From Glandiceps talaboti (lineage: Eukaryota > Hemichordata > Enteropneusta > Spengelidae), in contig NC_135549.1 of NCBI RefSeq assembly GCF_964340395.1, positions 32,510,832 through 32,532,331 of the forward strand: DNA of 21,500 bases. Reading direction: 5' to 3'. Of this stretch, positions 1-12,000 are shown piece after piece (within the stretch, counting starts at the first letter, position 1; each line of letters opens with the position of its first letter). The notes beneath the pieces are model-generated. The model saw nothing but the letters and a program-made list of their open reading frames with translations, made no database searches and was not told where the DNA came from. A program made the translations under genes and the position numbers.

Positions 1-19
1 TATAATTGTAAACAAACCT

Positions 20-186
20 ATCATTTGACTGTAGCTAAGGGCGTGGTCATGGTTGCTTGGGCCAATTGCGTAAGTATGACACACCCACAATTTGCAGACT
101 AACACCTTCAGAATCATAACCAAATTTCATTCCCAGAAGTTTGAGAGGTAAAGTTCAATACCAAAATCACTTGCATCATCTAAAAA

Positions 187-217
<31 letters not shown>

Positions 218-622
218 TTTTACCTTGAACCAATCTGTAGTTTAGATTTTTGACCAAAATGACACATTTTTATCCTCAATTTGCATATCACTGATAGGAT
301 ATCATGTCTTGAATGATTCCCAATTTCTATAAAAAAAAGTTCCCACTAAATTTCAGACAAAATTCTGCCCAGTAGTTTTTGAGTTCAAATTTTTTGACCA
401 AAAATCTAATTTTTTTACCCAAATTACACACCAGTGGGGTATTAAAGATCATTTTGATTTGCACAATTTCCCAACTAGAAATGCAAGGTAATATACCCAT
501 CAAATATCAAAGCAATCGGTCCAGCAGTTTTTGACTTTAAGTTGTTTACACACAGACAAACAGACACTGTGCGATGCCTTCAGCACTACTGAACCTTATC
601 AGTTCAGTTTTGCTAAAAATGA
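20..622. repeat. dispersed repeat family 1, simple copy
   Basis: The order of blocks is the same as in the long copy at 5.46-7.73 kb. They run from ttgactgtagctaagggcgt and ttgcttgggccaattgcgt, through gatcattttgattt, caatttcccaactag and ggtccagcagtttttgac, to gcactactgaaccttatcag and a GCTAAAAA end. Here each block occurs once, which gives the unexpanded form. A (CAGA)n run lies inside at 191-216. No open frame or terminal repeat was seen; it is probably a non-autonomous element of unknown class. Confidence 0.75.
191..216. repeat. (ACAG)n microsatellite
   Basis: About 6.5 copies of the tetranucleotide ACAG within the first copy of dispersed family 1. Confidence 0.95.
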
Positions 623-639
623 GTCATGGATGTCAGAGG

Positions 640-1680
640 TGTGGCTGCGCAACCATGTGCACACACACACATGGAAGGATGAACAGACATGGGTCATTTC
701 TGTATAGCTACCTCTGACTGTGTCCACTGGGGGCTAATAATATGGGACACATCTATGAACTTGCACACAGCAATGACTACAAAAAAATACAATTCAAAAT
801 TATCCCAATAAAGAGTATACAAAAATATAGAAATATGTACTTGTTACTAGATTTATTTAAGTAGAATTTTGTTGATAACAGCAGACATAAAGATTGAAGA
901 CTACTAATATTCAAACTGCATTCAGCATGTTTTACTTTGTTGTTTACATGTATTGCCCGTCACAAATTTATATCAATGGAAATTAACAGACTCGGTATGA
1001 TGGCTTTTTATTTTGAAATCATCGAGATGATAATATTATTATAGTAATTAATTAATAAGTTGGTTTGTTTATGAGTCACATCAAATATACCACAATGAGA
1101 CTTTTTGAAATAAATGCTTGTCAATCTTTGTTTACACTGTCCTTGTACACTACAAGTCTCTGCTCAAGTAAAACTCAACTAATAAAGATTTCTTGTCTAC
1201 TGAAATTAACAATTCAAATGTGACACAATTCTTCCTTAATTAGTCTTAATACCTTATCCCACCCTATTCTATTCATATATAAACTTGTCAATACCCACTA
1301 ACTTTGTGATTTTAAAATAGGAACTTCTAAACTTTTAGAGGGTATTCACCACCTGATATTTTGAACTTCATATTTCTATAGTGACAATCATAAATGTTGT
1401 CAGTGCAATATACTGTATATTTCTCTACTAAAAGGAAATATAATATTACATATTTATCAATACTTCCATTAAAAAAAAATTTCTTTAGATGTGTAAATTA
1501 TCAAATGATACAACATCAAGTTGAAAAGTTCACCTTTACCTCTCTTTTCAGTTTTACTTCTCAGTAAATCTTTTGAGTTAGTGCTATCTAAGCTATTAAA
1601 GAATAACAAACCTGGCGTGCAAACTTAAATATATCTTTTTTAATAGTTTATATGACTCAATGTAGTTTGCACTAAATTAC
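640..1680. other. 3' flank without recognised features
   Basis: AT-rich DNA between the first dispersed repeat and the 43-bp array. No open frame, RNA gene, splice-flanked exon or clear repeat was found on either strand. Confidence 0.6.
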
Positions 1681-1684
1681 TGTA

Positions 1685-2118
1685 TATAAATTTATTGACA
1701 GCACAGTAAATATTCTACAGCATTGTACATAAATGACGCTACTGTAAATATTCTACAGTGCTGTAAATAAATGTATCTCCAAAACTAAATATTCTACAGT
1801 GCTGTAAATACTCTAGTGCTCTAAATAATCTACTGTGCTGTAAATATTCTACATAGCTGTATACATTCTACAGGGCTATAAATGAATGTATTTAAAGTGC
1901 TGTAAATATTCTACAGTGCTGTCAACACATGTATCTACAAAACTGTAAATATTCTACAGTGCAGTAAATAAATGTATCTACAAAACTGTAAATATTCTAC
2001 AGTGCAGTAAATAAATGTATCTACAAAACTGTAAATATTCTACAGTGCAGTAAATAAATGTATCTACAAAACTGTAAATATTCTACAGTGCTGTAAATAA
2101 ATGTATCTACAGTATTGT
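1685..2118. repeat. 43-bp minisatellite in the 3' UTR/flank
   Basis: The regular 43-bp units begin with CTGTAAAT at 1943, 1986, 2029 and 2072; more degenerate copies extend back to ~1685. The core ctgtaaatattctacag is nearly self-complementary, so each unit can form a short AT-rich hairpin. The array starts within ~20 bp of the GNS stop and is probably transcribed in the 3' UTR. Confidence 0.9.
1691..1696 (-). other. candidate poly(A) signal AATAAA
   Basis: This is the first AATAAA on the gene strand after the stop codon, about 440 nt downstream and just past the 43-bp array. If used, the array is part of the 3' UTR. More AATAAA matches lie further on (for example near 851 and 1006) in AT-rich DNA, so the site is only a candidate. 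Confidence 0.35.
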
Positions 2119-2137
2119 AAATATATTTTCCTTTCAT

Positions 2138-2341
2138 TCATTCATAGTCAGGATGGATAAAATACTTGAAATAAGGCCATCGTGCACCTATTGGTCCGAC
2201 TTTACGGCATGAAGCACCCTCACACAAACTGAGTAACTGTAATTCTTGATTCTGTTGTTCAATGACCTTTGGGTCAACCTTGTGTACAATATTAGATAAT
2301 TGGTCAGGATCTTTCTCTAAATCATACAACTCCACAAAACT
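2138..2341 (-). CDS. GNS: GNS terminal coding exon with stop
   Basis: 67 codons plus TGA (2138-2140). The acceptor is tttgtttcag|AGTTTT. The peptide [19 protein letters not shown] and the downstream [10 protein letters not shown] match VFVEVYNLTADPDQITNIA and CSGPTCRTPG of GNS. After the CR motif the tail is about 20 residues and ends ...KYFIHPDYE, with no resemblance to vertebrate GNS, whose C-terminus is longer. Confidence 0.94.
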   Translation of the reverse strand, partial: SFVELYDLEKDPDQLSNIVHKVDPKVIEQQNQELQLLSLCEGASCRKVGPIGARWPYFKYFIHPDYE

Positions 2342-3901
2342 CTGAAACAAAGCATATAATAGTCAAACGTGAAAATTAACATAAAGAACCTTGAGTTTTC
2401 TTTCAGATTAATCACATCAGAATTTGATTATGGTTAACAATGTTTTAATGTGAGTTCCATAACCTTAGTTCAAACACAGTTAATGTGAGTTCTATAACCT
2501 CAGTTCAAACAGTTGATGTGAGTTCTATAACCTTGGTTCAAACACAGTTGATGTGAGTTCTATAACCTTAGTTCAAACACAGTTGATGTGAGTTCTATAA
2601 CCTTAGTTCAAACACAGTTGATGTGAGTTCTAGAACTTTATTTCAAACACAGTTGATGTGAGTTCTATAACCTTAGTTCAAACACAGTTGATGTGAGTTC
2701 TATAACCTTAGTTCAAACACAGTTGATGTGTGTTCTAGAACTTTATTTCAAACACAGTTGATGTGAGTTCTAGAACTTTAGTTCAAACACAGTTGATGTG
2801 AGTTCTATAACCTTAGTTCAAACACAGTTGATGTGAGTTCTATAACCTTAGTTCAAACACAGTTGATGTGAGTTTTATAACCTTAGTTCATACACAGTTG
2901 ATGTGAGTTCTATAACCTTAGTTCAAACACAGTTGATGTGAGTTCTATAACCTTAGTTCAAACACAGTTGATGTGAGTTCTATAACCTTAGTTCAAACAC
3001 AGTTGATGTGAGAGTCAAGGCCAAATGTCAATATCCCGAATGGAAAGTTTGAACCTGGCAATGTGTGTGTGGGTGGGTGGGGGTGTACCGGTAGATACTT
3101 GAATGTAGCTTCTATGTATTAATGTTGTTGAGTTATTGTTAAATCATGACGGTTCACTACAAATATGGCTGCAATTGAGTAAAAAGTGATATGAGCACCA
3201 AATGTAATGCATGATGTGTATGTTTATCTGGTTCTGCATAATCTATAGACATGATCTAAAGACATTAGCCACACATAATTGCTATAAAGTATCTGCAATA
3301 TGTAAGTAATAGCTTTATTTTGATGATCTACCCTGTACATGTAGGTCAAGGTAAAGGTCAATGGTCACTCATGCAAGAATAGTTGCAAGTGATTATATGG
3401 GGTTAGACACTTGAATAAAGTCAATGGTACTGAAGTTTTTGAGCTATGCAGTAATATTACAGTGATTTTTAACTACAAATATGCCTGCCATTTAGTAAAA
3501 ATTACACAGGCATCAAAATTACTTTGTGTTTTGTTCTTTTACCGTATATTACTTGTAAACATGATTTAAAAGAAATTGGCAATGTGTAAATACTTCAATG
3601 TGTCAATGATACTGATAGGCAGGAATTGGCTTGATTTTGATAACTGACCCTCAAGGTCAAGGTCAAGGTCTCCAAAGATAGCTCACATCTAATATGGGGG
3701 TAGACACTTGAATGGAGTCTCTATGTATTGCAGTTTTTAAGTTATGTAGTAAATAATGATTTTTAACTACAAATATGGCCACCATGCTGTCAAATTTGAA
3801 TATATGTCCAATATGATACGTCACCTTTGTGTCATGTTTGAAAGAAATTGGATATTGTATGTCTGAGAAATGATGCATTATAAAGTTGGTTGCATGCAAG
3901 T

Positions 3902-3939
<38 letters not shown>

Positions 3940-6900
3940 TGACAGACACATGGACGGACAGAGCTCATTTTAGTAAAAAGTGTCAAAACTATTCTAGTTG
4001 CAGCTAGTACTGCTTTCAGCTTTTAGAATTAACAATCATACTGACCTCTTTATCATTAAATTCACAATACATCATGTTTTCCTTGTCATTTAATGTTCTT
4101 CTACAGGAATACGAGTTGTTTCTGGAGTCTTGACAGACACAGTCTAGTGAATCACAGTCCTGGCAAAGTAAACAGACAATCTAGTGAATCAAGTGAATCA
4201 CAGCCCTGACAAAGTAAACAGACAGTCTAGTAAATCACATCCCTGACAAAGTAAACAGACAGTCTAATGAATGACAGTCCTGACAAAGTAAACAGACAGT
4301 CTAATGAATCACAGCACTGACATAGTAAATAGATCATAGTCCTGCCAAAGTAAACAGACAATAAATATCTGTAGAGTTGTGTATGACATGCTAATATTTA
4401 ATGTATAGTCTATGTGGTATCATAGTGATGCTACATATAGATAACCACAACATCACAGTGTGTTCACAGACTGTGTAAACCACTATTACAATATTAGAGC
4501 TGAATGTAAAAACAAAACAAAAACAAAAACTTACAGCTTCGTTGCCCGTATTCTTGCAGGGTTTATAACTTCCATCTTTTTTGTACTCTCCAGTATGTTC
4601 AACCAGGAAGTCAGTTCTCCATTTATCACTCATCACCTCACTCTTTGGATGCTGTAAACAGCAATTAGGATTGCATACATATATACTTGATGTGTTCTAA
4701 TGTACACATCAAAGTCAGTTAACTTACTATTATATGCAGTGCATTTGCCTTTTTTTATATTGAATACTTGTAGAAGGAAATGACTACACAATCACTACAC
4801 ATGGAGGTGTGTTCTGGGACAATTGTGCATGCATAACCTATACTGCTAGTTTGCATGTGTGTGTTCATATCAGATTCCATAATAATCCATACAGTATATG
4901 ACATTCACTTATACTCTATTCAACACTCACACACATAGCACATTTACAAGCCCAGTGTGACTATAGATTAAGATTTTGGTGTGAACCGCAGTTGTCTTGC
5001 AAAACTATAGTGAAAGATTGTCTAGAACAAAGGATATGTAAATCCTAATGGTTCAACTGATAATATAACACTACATTAGAACCTGGGGTTGAAACCCTGG
5101 CCTTTAAGTCTGTTTATCAGGGTAAACATGGCACTTATATAGTTAACATAAGTCATTAGAATGTACAAGTATGCAGGATGTGATTGCTGTCAGCAATTTG
5201 TACACATTGATCACCATGACAACTATAGAGACAGTTTTAATTACTAATCACCAAAGTCAAGAACATTGGAGGATAAACTTGCAGCAAAAGTTTGCTCAAA
5301 AATACACCTTAAATTTTGTTTAAAAGTCAAGCGGAATAAAAAATTGATATCTTCATTTAATAAATGTTACTGTTCATGCAATGATCACTGTGTCAACTGA
5401 CTAAAAAAGGGCCAATGGTGTTGTAGCACAACTGTACAGTTTTTTAAAAAATGTTTATCCACATGCTGATCCATGCTAGGTATAGGTGTTCATTTGCTGA
5501 ATGATTATCCACTTGCCTATCCAACCCTGTTGTTATCTTTGCAATATACGCGATCATTTGGCTGTTGCTATGGGCATGGTCATATTGCTAGACATATCTG
5601 TATACATTTTCTGAATGTTCGTTTACTTGTCTATGAATCCCTGATGTTATATTTGCAATATACGTGATCTTTTTGCTGTTGCTATGGGCATAGTCTTGCT
5701 GCTAGGTATATTTGCATACATTTTTTTGAATGTTTATTCATTTGTCTATTAATCTGTAACAGTTGTCTTCACAATATACATGTCATTTGGCTGTTGCTAT
5801 GGATATGTCTTGTTGCTAGGTACATTTACATATTTTAAAAAATGTTTATTCACTTGTCTATTAATCCATGTTGTTATCTTTGTGAAATACATCACCGTTT
5901 CGCTGTTGCTATGGGCGTGGCCATGGTTACTAGGGATATTTGCATACATTTTTTTGAATTTTTACTCTCTTGCCTACCAGATGATGTTGTTATTTAACCA
6001 AAATATACTGCCATTTGGTTGTTGCTAAGGGTGCGGATACAGTTGCTTGGGCCAATTGCGTCAAAAAGAAATCTGCAGAATAACACTTCTAGAAACATCT
6101 CACCATGTTTCAGTCTCATTGACCAAGTACTTTTAGAGACATGAAATTCATATTTTTACACCTAATTTGTATATCACTGATGAAATCATTATGTTTAATA
6201 TTTCCTCACCTATACACCCACAGATGTATCCCCATTAAATTCCAGCCCAATTATTATGTTTAATATTTCTTCATCAATACACCCACAGATGTATCCCCAT
6301 TAAATTCCAGCCCAATCATTATGTTTAAATATTTCTTCATCTATACACCCACAGATGTATCCCCATTAAATTCCAGCCCAATCATTATGTTTAAATATTT
6401 CTTCACCTATACACTCACAGATGTATCCCCATTAAATTCCAGCCCAATCATTATGTTTAAATATTTCTTCATCTATACACCCACAGATGTATTCCCATTA
6501 AATTCCAGCCCAATCATTATGTTTAAATATTTCTTCACCTATACACCCACAGATGTATTCCCATTAAATTCCAGCCCAATCATTATGTTTAAATATTTCT
6601 TCATCTATACACCCACAGATGTATCCCCATTAAATTCAAGCCCAATCATCATGTTTAATATTTCCTCACCTATACACCCACAGATGTATTCCCATTAAAT
6701 TCCAGCCCAATTATTATGTTTAATATTTCTTCATCTATACACCCACAGATATATTCCCATTAAATTCCCGCCCAATCATTATGTTTAAATATTTCTTCAC
6801 CTATACACCCACAGATGTATCCCCATTAAATTCCAGCCCAATCATTATGTTTAAATATTTCTTCACCTATACACCCACAGATGTATCCCCATTAAATTCC

Positions 6901-7459
6901 AGCCCAATCATTATGTTTAAATATTTCTTCACCTATACACCCACAGATGTATCCCCATTAAATTCCAGCCCAATCATTATGTTTAAATATTTCTTCATCT
7001 ATACACCCACAGATATATTCCCATTAAATTCCCGCCCAATCATTATGTTTAAATATTTCTTCACCTATACACCCACAGATGTATCCCCATTAAATTCCAG
7101 CCCAATCATTATGTTTAAATATTTCTTCACCTATACACCCACAGATGTATCCCCATTAAATTCCAGCCCAATCATTATGTTTAATATTTCTTCATCTATA
7201 CACCCACAGATGTATTCCCATTAAATCTCAGCCCAATCTGCTCAGTAGTTTTGGAATGTTCCCACCAAAATTCAAACCAATCTGACCAGCAGTTTTTGAG
7301 TTGAATTTTTTTGACCAAAAATCACATTTTTTGATCCAAGTCACACACTGGTGGTAAGATCATTTTGATTTGAACAATTTCCCAACTAGACACCCACGGT
7401 AATACACCCACCAAATATCGGGGCAATTGGTCCAGCAGTTTTTTACTTGTTGTTTACAT

Positions 7460-7547
<88 letters not shown>

Positions 7548-7601
7548 CACAGACACACAGACACACACACACACACAGACACACACACACACACACACAC
7601 A

Positions 7602-7656
<55 letters not shown>

Positions 7657-8983
7657 AGACAGACACTTTGCCATGCCTATGGCACTACTGAACCTTATCA
7701 GTCAGTTGTGCTTACAAAAAACTGAAGAAGAAAAATTGAAAAAAGGGACTTAAAACACCATAGCCACTCTCTAGTTGGAGAGTGACCCACCTCAAGACAT
7801 TAATTTATATACCATGCAACACAACAATTACTATAGCTACTCCTAGTATAAAAAGATCTGAGGTTTTGCAGATAGAAGATCTTGAAGCTCCACCAGTGCG
7901 CAAAACAACAATTCCAATAGCAGTTAGTGTAGTGGTGTGGAAAATGTAGTTAGAGCAGTAAATTACATTTATTATTAAAACTTGTAGTGTGCACATAGTT
8001 GGTTAACTATACAATGGACATAGCATACCTTTGTATGGTTGGAAATCTGTTTAGTAAAAACAAAGACAGGACTATGAAATTAGTCTTTTGTAGCTGTAAC
8101 ATTATAATTATGTATGTGATGACAGAATAGGAGTATAAAACAACCTAACAACTGAAATATAATTGATGAACTTAAGTTTATCACAGGGATCTATACTTAA
8201 AGATGTTGTCACACTAAAATCACAGTCATACTTTCACTTCAAAATCTCACACTTTTGGCGAGAACAGGTAAAATGTTGCTTGTGTATCACAGACATGGCT
8301 GCCATTTTGCTATTCAGGTCAAGGTCATGAATTTAAGTGACATGTATTACCTCACATAGTGAAAACCAAGACATGATTAAAATATCATCACTAGAAATGT
8401 TTGATTAAAAAATCTATATAAGCCAAATTTAGCCTTTGACCTTGGAAAATGCTTTCAAGGTCAAAGGTCAGGTTCTTAAAAGATAGCTCATATTTGATAA
8501 TATGGGTATACTACAATGGAGTCACTATGTATTATACCTCCAAAGTTATCATGCATATTGTGAAACTTAACAACAAATGTGGTAGTCTATCTGCTGGACC
8601 TCGGATGTTCTTCCGATACAATACGACACATGACCGAATATCGCTATCGAGGATGGAACATCCAAGTTCGGGCAAAGCCCTCACTGTGAACTTCGTCCGC
8701 TTATGGTATCGGAAGAAAGCCTGAACGTCTAGAGGCAAGACAACAAATGTGGTTGCCATTCTGCCATATTTGATTTGGTCATAAAACAAAGTGGCGTGCA
8801 TTGTGTCACACAGTATGTTACCTTTATGCCAGGTTTGGTTGAAACCGGTTGGTGCATATCAGAGATATGAGGGTGTATGCACACATGCACACACAGATGG
8901 AACCCAATGTATAAGTCCCAATGGGCACCGACTAACAACACACAGAGAAAATTGGTCTGGCAGTTTTTTACTTTAAGTTGTTT

Positions 8984-9041
<58 letters not shown>

Positions 9042-12000
9042 CTCCATGAACACAGCACTACTGAACCACATTTCAGTTGTGCTAAAAAAAACAACAGTGT
9101 TATAAGCTGATTTTCTTTTTAACAAATGCCCATGCCCATGCCCATGCCCAGAGAGAATATACAGATACATGGCCTGCTTCCTTGCTTGCATAGCACAAGT
9201 TACTATATTTTCTGGTGGCATTTACATGCCACAATATACATGTACTTACCGTAACTCATATTGGGTCAATCTGTTTTGAGGTAGTAATGCTTAAAAATTG
9301 ACCTTTCATTCAGATTTTAGGCTAAATTTTCATAATTTGTTAATGTACAATCATGATATTGGAGATATTGTTGAAGTATTTTAGTCAAACTTCCATGATT
9401 TAGAAGGATATGCAAAGATCAGCTGCCATTTTATTTCATTCCAATTGGTAATTGAGTAAGGTACTTCTGATAATGATTATCATCATCACAATCATATGAC
9501 ACATTATCAACCATGATTGATATGGTCATAGGTATATCGATAGGATAATAAACCATGATTGATACGGTCATAGGTATATCGATAGGATAATAAACCATGA
9601 TTGATATGGGCATAGGTATGACAATAGACCATGTTGATATCATTGGATAATATCACATCAACATTGTTGGCTGTGGTTTAAACATTACTTTCTGTCATTT
9701 AGGGCAGCCTAGTAAGAAATTTATTTAATGGCTGCAATGGACATACTTGGGTTAAAACTGACAAAAAACTGTAGACCAGACTATTGCTGACTGTACACCA
9801 TGCAGTAGATGATGTGATATATTCTATAGACACAAATAATTAGTAGGTAAAGAAGACTTACCAATAATGTCATGAGAGATCTTCCATCTACATTAGAAGG
9901 TACCTCATGGCCAGACATTTCTACAAATGTTGGTGCCAAGTCAATATTCAATACCGGCTCATCACTAGTTTTACCAGCAGGTACACCAGGTCCACGGATT
10001 ATCAGGGGCACTCTGATATCAAACTCATAAAGTTGTCTTTTGTCTCTGGGCATAGAAAACTGGCCTAGCAAACAAAGGTATAAATATTGTATATTCAGTA
10101 TTACCGGTAGTATTATGGTATATGCAATTTGCATCTTGCCTCCTTAAAGAGAAACACCAATTGAACAAGAGACATTTTCATAAACTATGGGTTCTGGAGA
10201 GTAACTTCATGGTTTTGCAATTACTAAGTCTCACTGCCAAACTCGTGACTGTCATCCCTTAGCTTTGTAAGGCACACTTGAGCGGCTAAGCCGTGAGAAG
10301 TGAGGAACTTTAGTACTGAGTCTGGCTAGAAGTGAGAGAATAAAAATGCCCGCCAATGAAACCTAAGCAAGTCAATGATCTGTTTAAACATACTAGCTAC
10401 TGTATCCAGGAGGAGTCTGTTATAAATATCAACTAATCATGTGCTGAGGTTTTATTTACTTCAATGAATGACATTGTTCATTGCATAATGCCAAGAAGAA
10501 ACAAGCTGTTGCATTTGCCTTTAGGCAAGTAACACAACACATGAAAATGAAGAAAGTAACTGAGAACTGAAGCCACAACAAGTAGACGCAATTGCAGCAA
10601 ATGACAAAGATAGCACTGTATTCATAAGCACCATATTGAAATATTTGTGAACTTGGAACCGGATTCACCACATCTGTACGTAGCATTCATTTTGTCTTTT
10701 GGCTCTGTTCCCTAGTTGACTTAAACTGGTGTTTTTGTAATATTCAGTTTTTATTACCTTCAGTGTAAAACATCTCTCATGAATAGTAGATTTGAATAGT
10801 TCTTACCATACCTAGATGGTATCTTTACTAACTTTATATAGTTCTTACCTAGATGGTATCTTTACTAACTTTATCTAGTTCTTACCTAGATGGTATCTTT
10901 ACTAACTTTATATAGTTCTTACCTAGATGGTATCTTTACTAACTTTATCTAGTTCTTACCTAGATGGTATCTTTACTAACTTTATATAATTCTTACCTAG
11001 ATGGTATCTTTACTGACTTTATATAATTCTTACCTAGATGGTATCTTTACTAACTTTATATAGTTCTTACCTAGAAGGTATCTTTACTAACTTTATCTAG
11101 TTCTTACCTAGATGGTATCTTTACTAACTTTATATAGTTCTTACCTAGATGGTATCTTTACTAACTTTATATAGTTCTTACCTAGATGGTATCTTTACTA
11201 ACTTTATCTAGTTCTTACCTAGATGGTATCTTTACTAACTTTATCTAGTTCTTACCTAGATGGTATCTTTACTAACTTTATCTAGTTCTTACCTAGATGG
11301 TATCTTTACTAACTTTATCTAGTTCTTACCTAGATGGTATCTTTACTAACTTTATATAGTTCTTACCTAGATGGTATCTTTACTAACTTTATATAGTTCT
11401 TACCTAGATGGTATCTTTACTAACTTTATATAGTTCTTACCTAGATGGTATCTTTACTAACTTTATCTAGTTCTTACCTAGATGGTATCTTTACTAACTT
11501 TATATAGTTCTTACCTAGATGGTATCTTTACTAACTTTATATAGTTCTTACCTAGATGGTATCTTTACTAACTTTATATAGTTCTCACCTAGATGGTATC
11601 TTTACTAACTTTATCTAGTTCTTACCTAGATGGTATCTTTACTAACTTTATCTAGTTCTTACCTAGATGGTATCTTTACTAACTTTATATAGTTCTTACC
11701 TAGATGGTATCTTTACTAACTTTATATAGTTCTTACCTAGATGGTATCTTTACTAACTTTATATAGTTCTCACCTAGATGGTATCTTTACTAACTTTATC
11801 TAGTTCTTACCTAGATGGTATCTTTACTAAATTTATCTAGTTCTTACCTAGATGGTATCTTTACTAACTTTATCTAGTTCTTACCTAGATGGTATCTTTA
11901 CTAACTTTATATAGTTCTTACCTAGATGGTATCTTTACTAACTTTATATAGTTCTTACCTAGATGGTATCTTTACTAACTTTATATAGTTCTTACCTAGA

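Larger units (their letters stand above)
5463..7735. repeat. dispersed repeat family 1, expanded copy
   Basis: Collinear with the simple copy at 20-622 but about 2.27 kb long. The length difference is explained by amplified segments: a ~114-bp unit of the head (5463-6030), a 66-bp unit from the middle (6184-7229), and a compound CA run near the end (7463-7654). The junction blocks ttgcttgggccaattgcgt (around 6043) and gcactactgaaccttatcag (around 7682) match the simple copy. Confidence 0.75.

Noticed and set aside
3061-3080. G-quadruplex candidate (gggtgggtggggg)
   Set aside because: Only three G runs of sufficient length; a four-run quadruplex is not supported.
4391-4657. Full 81-codon minus frame and 65-codon plus frame as genes
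   Set aside because: Only 4535-4651 of the minus frame is coding (GNS exon E); the rest reads through a good donor into the intron. The plus frame is its shadow.
6321-7224. Two plus-strand frames of 125 and 147 codons with 22-residue repeats
   Set aside because: The 66-bp unit keeps the frame by length alone; 65-bp units break it, and there is no codon-level constraint to see.
7360-7753. His-Thr and Cys-Val open frames on both strands
   Set aside because: Translation of a (CA)n microsatellite.
8449-8801. Open frames of ~90 codons on both strands
   Set aside because: They run across the boundary of the 156-bp insertion into repeat sequence and match nothing recognisable.
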